Part shown: piece by piece, positions 6,658-10,817 of the stretch
Layout: every line of letters starts with the position of its first letter
How positions within the stretch are numbered: the first letter of the stretch is position 1
DNA from: Gemmatimonadota bacterium
GTDB taxonomy: Bacteria > Latescibacterota > UBA2968 > UBA8231
Direction of reading: 5' to 3'
DNA: 10,817 nt
NCBI GenBank assembly: GCA_026706505.1
Contig: JAPOYQ010000647.1
Span: forward strand, 1 to 10,817
The notes under the pieces: model-generated
What the model was told of the DNA's origin: nothing
What the model saw: the letters and a program-made list of their open reading frames with translations, nothing else
Databases searched by the model: none
Position numbers and translations under genes: made by a program

Positions 6658-8691
6658 GTGAGAAGCCATCTGGAAATTCTTAAAAGTGCAATCCTAGCCT
6701 GTGTTGTGCTGGTGGGCGTTTGCAGCCCCGGGGCGGCGCAAGAGTGGTGGCAGTTTGGCGGGCAGGGCGGTGTTTCACCGGCGGACGTGGCGGACTTCAG
6801 CCTGATGCTAGACGACGCAGCCGCTTCCCAAGCACTCCAGCCCTTTGAACTCGACCCGAGCGAAAACATCTTGCCTCTGCTCGGCCCTTGGCAGCGCTGG
6901 CGCTTTCCCACCGACCCGCAATTCCGCTCCGGCCATCCGCGCTTCTGGACGGACATCAATCACAACGTCCTATACCAAGCCACAGAAAGTTTTCTCTTCG
7001 TCGATGGGGATCCAACCACATACATAGAGCGGCGGGACTTAGCTGGCATTTTCTATACCATAGACTTGGGCACCCAAGTGCCCGTAGAGCGCTTTGTCTT
7101 TTTCCCTCCCGAAGGCGTCAGTCCCGAAAGCGACGAGCCTTTCAGGCCCAATTACATCCTCAAGTCCTATAGTCTGACGGCCGCCAAAGCCGAGACCGGC
7201 ATTATGCAAGAGGAAATAGAGCGCGGGTTCGTCTGGCGGGGCAACGGGCCGTGCTGTCCGCTGGCCATCCCCCTCGGCTACGAGGAGCGCAATGCCGACG
7301 CGGTGACCGAAATCGCGTTTCCCACGCAATACCTCCGCTTCTTCCGCCTAATCGCCATACCCGATGGGTTTACCCTGTACGGCGACCCCATCGTCACGCG
7401 CTCGGCCTTTGCCGAGATGGAAATCTACGGCCGGGGCTTTGCTCCGCAGGCAACCTATGAGTCACAGGTCATAGATTTGGGGCGAGAGGTCAACTTCGGA
7501 CAGGTTCGCTTGGGGCTGAGCAAATGGAGCAAGGACGGAGAACAACTGCTGCCATCCGACGGCCCAACCCGCGCCCAAGTGGAAATCCGCACGGGGCGCG
7601 ACGACACCCCAACGGCTTATTTCGGCTTTGACGATCTAGGTGCCCACGTAGAGGTAACCAAGAAGCAATGGGATCGACTAATACCGCTAGAAACGCGCGG
7701 CGCTACCATAGCGGTCGGCTATCGCGGCCCAGTGGCTGCAGACCTAGAAAACTGGAGCTTTTGGTCGCTACCGTTGGAGAATTCGGACCAGAATCCGCGC
7801 CTGCCGTGGGGTCGCTACTTTCAGTTGCGCGTACAACTAGAAACGGACGCGCTGTGGGAATTCGCCCGCCTCGATTCCCTGCAAATCGAGATCGCGCCCC
7901 TGTTGGCCGACCGGGTCGTCGGAGAGATCGTCCTCGCAGAGGAACCCCACCCCCAAGGAGGGCAAGTGCGCGTACCCGCGGGTGCGAAAACCCCATTCAC
8001 GTACGACCTAGGCGTGGAATTTGCCAGCGCGGACCGCATCGGCTGCGACGCCGTGCGCATTTTGGCACCGGCGGAAGCTATTTTTCGCTATCTAGAGATG
8101 GGCGACCCGCTCAGCGCCGTAGAGCCGGATAGCCTGCTGCGCGAAGAAAGCGGCTTTGTCGTGTTCTTGCCTCGCCCCTTGCACCCGAGCGGCGATCAGC
8201 GGCTGCGCATCGGCCTCGAAGCCGTGCTGTACGGCGAGGCTGGCGAATTTGGCGGCGAGGTCTTCAACCGCCACGAGCCAAACTTGTTGCAGCGCATCGA
8301 AGGAGGGGACGTCAGCGCGGAGCTAGGTTCCAATCAGTTGCTCGTCGTGGCGTCTGCCACTTCCTCGGGCGGGGTACTAGGAGACATCGAAGCGGGTAAC
8401 GGCGCGTTTACCCCTCAAGGCGATGGCGTAAACGACTTGTTGTCCATACAATACACTCTCTTCCGGGTGCGGGAGTCGTCCCAAGTGCAGGTGGGCCTCT
8501 ATGCCCTCGACGGGCGGCCGGTATGGCAAGCACCGCCAAGTGTGCAGGGCGCAGGACGCCATGCGGTTCACTGGGATGGTCGAGACGCGGCAGGGCAACT
8601 GGTCCGCCCAGGCGTGTACCTAGCGCGTGTGGAAGTGGAAACGGATAAGGGACTTGAGGTCCGCCTCCAGCCCGTCGCCGTGATCTATTGA
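6658..8691 (+). CDS. Secreted discoidin-like protein with C-terminal FTPxGDGxND / FlgD-Ig-like module
   Basis: I start at GTG 6658: CGGAGA lies 7 nt upstream, and the N-terminus becomes a signal peptide (MRSHLEILKSAILACVV..., cleavage after GAA, before QEWW). An in-frame ATG at 6508 would overlap the previous gene and read through its terminator. The protein has 677 aa. After W-W-Q-F-G-G, a discoidin (F5/8 type C)-like domain carries FVDGDPTTY (about 114-122), FYTIDLG (about 130-136) and FAEMEIYGRG (about 250-259). A long beta-rich middle region (about 265-575) follows that I cannot name. The end carries FTPQGDGVND (about 584-593), then a FlgD-Ig-like fold with VGLYALDGRPVW, HWDGRDAAG (about 637-645) and GVYLARVEV. 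The last part resembles C-terminal modules that hold or sort proteins at the cell surface. The gene shares its N-terminal architecture with the truncated gene at 1-729 and ends 19 nt before the next gene, suggesting co-transcription. I infer a surface ligand-binding role. Confidence 0.82.
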   Translation: MRSHLEILKSAILACVVLVGVCSPGAAQEWWQFGGQGGVSPADVADFSLMLDDAAASQALQPFELDPSENILPLLGPWQRWRFPTDPQFRSGHPRFWTDINHNVLYQATESFLFVDGDPTTYIERRDLAGIFYTIDLGTQVPVERFVFFPPEGVSPESDEPFRPNYILKSYSLTAAKAETGIMQEEIERGFVWRGNGPCCPLAIPLGYEERNADAVTEIAFPTQYLRFFRLIAIPDGFTLYGDPIVTRSAFAEMEIYGRGFAPQATYESQVIDLGREVNFGQVRLGLSKWSKDGEQLLPSDGPTRAQVEIRTGRDDTPTAYFGFDDLGAHVEVTKKQWDRLIPLETRGATIAVGYRGPVAADLENWSFWSLPLENSDQNPRLPWGRYFQLRVQLETDALWEFARLDSLQIEIAPLLADRVVGEIVLAEEPHPQGGQVRVPAGAKTPFTYDLGVEFASADRIGCDAVRILAPAEAIFRYLEMGDPLSAVEPDSLLREESGFVVFLPRPLHPSGDQRLRIGLEAVLYGEAGEFGGEVFNRHEPNLLQRIEGGDVSAELGSNQLLVVASATSSGGVLGDIEAGNGAFTPQGDGVNDLLSIQYTLFRVRESSQVQVGLYALDGRPVWQAPPSVQGAGRHAVHWDGRDAAGQLVRPGVYLARVEVETDKGLEVRLQPVAVIY

Positions 8692-8710
8692 ACGGAAAGA
8701 GTCAAACGCA

Positions 8711-9475
8711 ATGAAAGCATGGATAGGCTGTCTGCTGTGCGCCGCGCTACTCGTCGCAGGATGCGGGCACAAATTGGGCTATCGCCACTTTGCCGGCCCC
8801 ATATTGCCGGCCACTAATTTGGCGGGAGCGGATTTCGTCGTCCGCGACGACCACAGCATCACCTTCGTCAAAAATCGCTTGGAGGTAAGTTTGTTGCCGC
8901 TGACCGTGACCATGCTCAACCGGCAGCTAGGCAGCCACTCGCAGCGGCCGGAGGGCTTCCACGACCCCAACCCCTACCTCGCGCCGGTCAATCCCTACAC
9001 CTATGGCGACTGGAAGCCAGGGTGGGAAGAGGAGTATCCCACCCGCTTTACGGTCTTTCTGCTCAAGATCAAGAACTACGCGTACCCCAAGGTGTGGCTC
9101 AATCCCTATTCCATAGAGATTGCCAGCGCCAACGGCCGACGCTACCAAGCCTTCACCCGGCTGGCCCTAGACGAGTACTTCGCCCCTTATGCCATAGGCT
9201 ATGCGGGCAATACCTTCCTTCCGTTCCGCGAGCGGCGCGACCTGCTGCTCCGCACCTTGTATCCAGAAGACGAGATGATCTTCAGTGGTCAAGAACGCGA
9301 AGGTTTTATCGCCTTTGCCCCGCTAGCTAACGATGTCGAAGCGTTCGAAGTGCGGATCCCGGAGATGGTGCTGCGCTTCGACTACCGCGATCAGCCAGTG
9401 GAGACCATAGACATCACCTATCCATTTACGCGCGAAGTGTACTTGGCCAAGCAACGCCGCGCCGAGGAGCTCTAA
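8711..9475 (+). CDS. Outer-envelope lipoprotein of unknown function
   Basis: 254 aa starting at ATG 8711, with a loosely spaced purine-rich GGAAAGAG as ribosome site. The N-terminus is a lipoprotein signal with lipobox L-V-A-G-C, Cys18 being the predicted lipidated residue. The rest lacks membrane segments and looks like a beta-sandwich: FTVFLLKIKNYAYPKVWLNP and IEIASANGRRYQAF recall extracellular Ig-like domains in which a dGr-x-Y strand follows a N-x-x-x-V-x-L-x-P strand. A late acidic GQEREGFIAFAP segment fits the same fold. I do not recognise a named family. It lies 19 nt after the discoidin-type gene, and its stop codon overlaps the start of the PPIase gene, so the two are probably translated together. 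A partner or accessory role to the surface proteins is inference only. Confidence 0.78.
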   Translation: MKAWIGCLLCAALLVAGCGHKLGYRHFAGPILPATNLAGADFVVRDDHSITFVKNRLEVSLLPLTVTMLNRQLGSHSQRPEGFHDPNPYLAPVNPYTYGDWKPGWEEEYPTRFTVFLLKIKNYAYPKVWLNPYSIEIASANGRRYQAFTRLALDEYFAPYAIGYAGNTFLPFRERRDLLLRTLYPEDEMIFSGQEREGFIAFAPLANDVEAFEVRIPEMVLRFDYRDQPVETIDITYPFTREVYLAKQRRAEEL

Positions 9476-10817
9476 TGGTGTTCGCCCGGGCCGTTGTGGG
9501 AGTCGCCCTCGCGTCGCTGTGGTGGAGTGGCTGCGGGCCGCAAGTGGATGGCGATGTGGTCGCCAAGGTAGGCGATGAAGAGATCGAGCTCGCAGATCTG
9601 CGCCAGTTCCGCGAAGAGTCCACCGCCAACTACCGCGATCCCGAAGAGGGACTCCAGGCGTGGCGCTTCTACTTGCAGACGATGATCGACATGAAGTTGA
9701 TGCTCATCGCCGCACAGGAGCAGCGGCTGGATCAAAACGTGGAGTTCGTGCGCCAATGGGAGCGGGAACGGCGCAAAAAACTGGTCGATGAATACGCCGT
9801 GCGGACCATTCTCGCGGATGTAGATCTCGCCGTGGACAGTATGCGTCAGGAGTTTGCGACGAACAAGTGGAATCGGATGCTGCGCTTGGCCCATATCCGC
9901 ACCGCCAGCGCGGCAGAAGCCCAAAAGGCCATGCGCGACTTGGAGCAAGAGCGGGATTTTGCCGAGGTGGCCCGCGGGCGTTCCATCGCACCATCAGCCA
10001 CCCACGGCGGGGTACTCGATGCCTGGTACGGGCGCGGCAACTTGGAGGAGATGGGCCTGCCCATAGAAGTGGGAGAGCAGGTATTCGACCTACAGGTTGG
10101 AGACTTGAGTCAGCCCTTACTCGTGGGGGAACACTACGAGATTTTCAAGGTGCTGTCCCAAGGTCCGGCACCTACGCATTACCGAGCGGCCTTCTTGCGC
10201 GAGCAGTACTGGAATGAGTTTCGCACCCGCTGGAATGGGCTAATCGCACAGCTCAAAGACCGACTAAACGCACAGCTAGATGGCGAGGCGATCCGGTTAC
10301 TGGTCGATAGAATGGCCGAATCCGATGGTCGGGGAATGCTGTTGAATCCCGAAGAGCAGGAAGTGATCCTCTGCCGCTTCAAAGGCGGACAGGTAACGCT
10401 GCTGGATTTCGCCGAAACCTATAACGCCTATTGGTTCATCCGCTCGGTTTCCTTCGACAGCAGTGGGATTGCCGAGTTCGTCCACCGGGACCTCTTGCCG
10501 CGAGTCCTCGTCTATCAAGCGGCATTGCAGGAAGGTTTGGACCAAGATTCGACCATAGCGGCCTGGTTGCAGGACAAAAAAAAATCACTGTTGCTCGAAG
10601 CCCTCCGCAGGGAAGAGGTCGTGCAGCGAACCGAAGTTGACAGCGCCATGGCCCGCCAGTACTACGACGACCATCCGCAAATGTTCATGGAACTGGAAGA
10701 GATTCAGATGGCGGAAGTGCTAGTGGCGACCCGCGCTGAGGCGGAACAGCTCTTGCAGCGGGTCCGCGCTGGCGAACGCCTAGAAACGCTGGCCGCCCGC
10801 CACACGCTCCGCACGGA
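9475..10817 (+). CDS. Parvulin-type (PpiC/SurA-like) peptidyl-prolyl isomerase, probable lipoprotein (partial, 3' end missing)
   Basis: The frame is open for 447 codons from ATG 9475 to the window end; the start overlaps the previous TAA (TAATG), so it is translationally coupled. A short hydrophobic N-terminus ends W-S-G-C20, a slightly off-consensus lipobox. A SurA/PrsA-like N-terminal helical part begins with DVVAKVGDEEIELADLRQF (about 27-45). A parvulin domain spans about 136-230: RLAHIRTAS (137-145), DFAEVARGRS, HGGVLDAWYGRG, VFDLQVGDLSQPLLV and YEIFKVL follow the family's order. A second parvulin domain seems to begin at about 406 (LEEIQMAEVLVATRAEAE) and is cut off by the window. The role is cis-trans isomerisation of prolyl bonds and chaperoning of exported proteins, likely at the inner or outer membrane. 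The genes before it encode exported beta-rich proteins that could be clients, though a general housekeeping role is equally possible. A run of nine A's (10576-10584) lies inside the gene. Confidence 0.88.
   Translation, partial: MVFARAVVGVALASLWWSGCGPQVDGDVVAKVGDEEIELADLRQFREESTANYRDPEEGLQAWRFYLQTMIDMKLMLIAAQEQRLDQNVEFVRQWERERRKKLVDEYAVRTILADVDLAVDSMRQEFATNKWNRMLRLAHIRTASAAEAQKAMRDLEQERDFAEVARGRSIAPSATHGGVLDAWYGRGNLEEMGLPIEVGEQVFDLQVGDLSQPLLVGEHYEIFKVLSQGPAPTHYRAAFLREQYWNEFRTRWNGLIAQLKDRLNAQLDGEAIRLLVDRMAESDGRGMLLNPEEQEVILCRFKGGQVTLLDFAETYNAYWFIRSVSFDSSGIAEFVHRDLLPRVLVYQAALQEGLDQDSTIAAWLQDKKKSLLLEALRREEVVQRTEVDSAMARQYYDDHPQMFMELEEIQMAEVLVATRAEAEQLLQRVRAGERLETLAARHTLRT

Noticed and set aside
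1..10817. tRNA, rRNA, CRISPR array, insertion sequence or attachment site
   Set aside because: No cloverleaf, regular direct-repeat array, transposase-like frame or flanking inverted repeats could be found by eye on either strand.

Overview
The window is GC-rich, densely coding bacterial DNA with seven protein genes and no RNA gene, insertion sequence or CRISPR array that I can see. Signal peptides, two probable lipoproteins, a predicted outer-membrane protein and a periplasmic-type parvulin isomerase all point to a diderm (Gram-negative) cell. The DUF6785/DUF6784-type membrane protein, the Asn/Asp-rich calcium-loop surface protein and the discoidin/FlgD-Ig-type protein together recall uncultured Latescibacterota, Poribacteria or Planctomycetes-like lineages. 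That placement is inference from family flavour, not from a marker gene.

The layout is two divergent gene sets around a 273-bp control region (5366-5638). The leftward set, in transcription order, is: a large secreted or outer-membrane protein with EF-hand/TSP3-like loops (2726-5365); a polytopic DUF6785-family, OPT-transporter-like membrane protein 3 bp later (782-2722); and a secreted discoidin-like protein cut off by the window start (1-729). The rightward set is: a secreted CBM9-like protein (5639-6550) followed by a strong hairpin terminator and a second hairpin; a secreted discoidin-like protein ending in an FTPxGDGxND/FlgD-Ig-like module (6658-8691); a lipoprotein (8711-9475); and a probable lipoprotein parvulin PPIase, overlapping the previous gene by 1 nt and cut off by the window end (9475-10817).

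The two sets each contain a discoidin-like protein, and the two proteins resemble each other across their N-terminal halves. Almost every product is exported. The simplest reading is an envelope module for binding and importing a carbohydrate or peptide/glycan ligand, with a lipoprotein chaperone/isomerase helping envelope protein folding. No TonB-dependent SusC/SusD pair is visible, so this would not be a classical polysaccharide utilization locus. The joint function is a hypothesis. Three of the seven genes start at TTG or GTG, so several starts given here rest on Shine-Dalgarno position and signal-peptide placement rather than on the first ATG.
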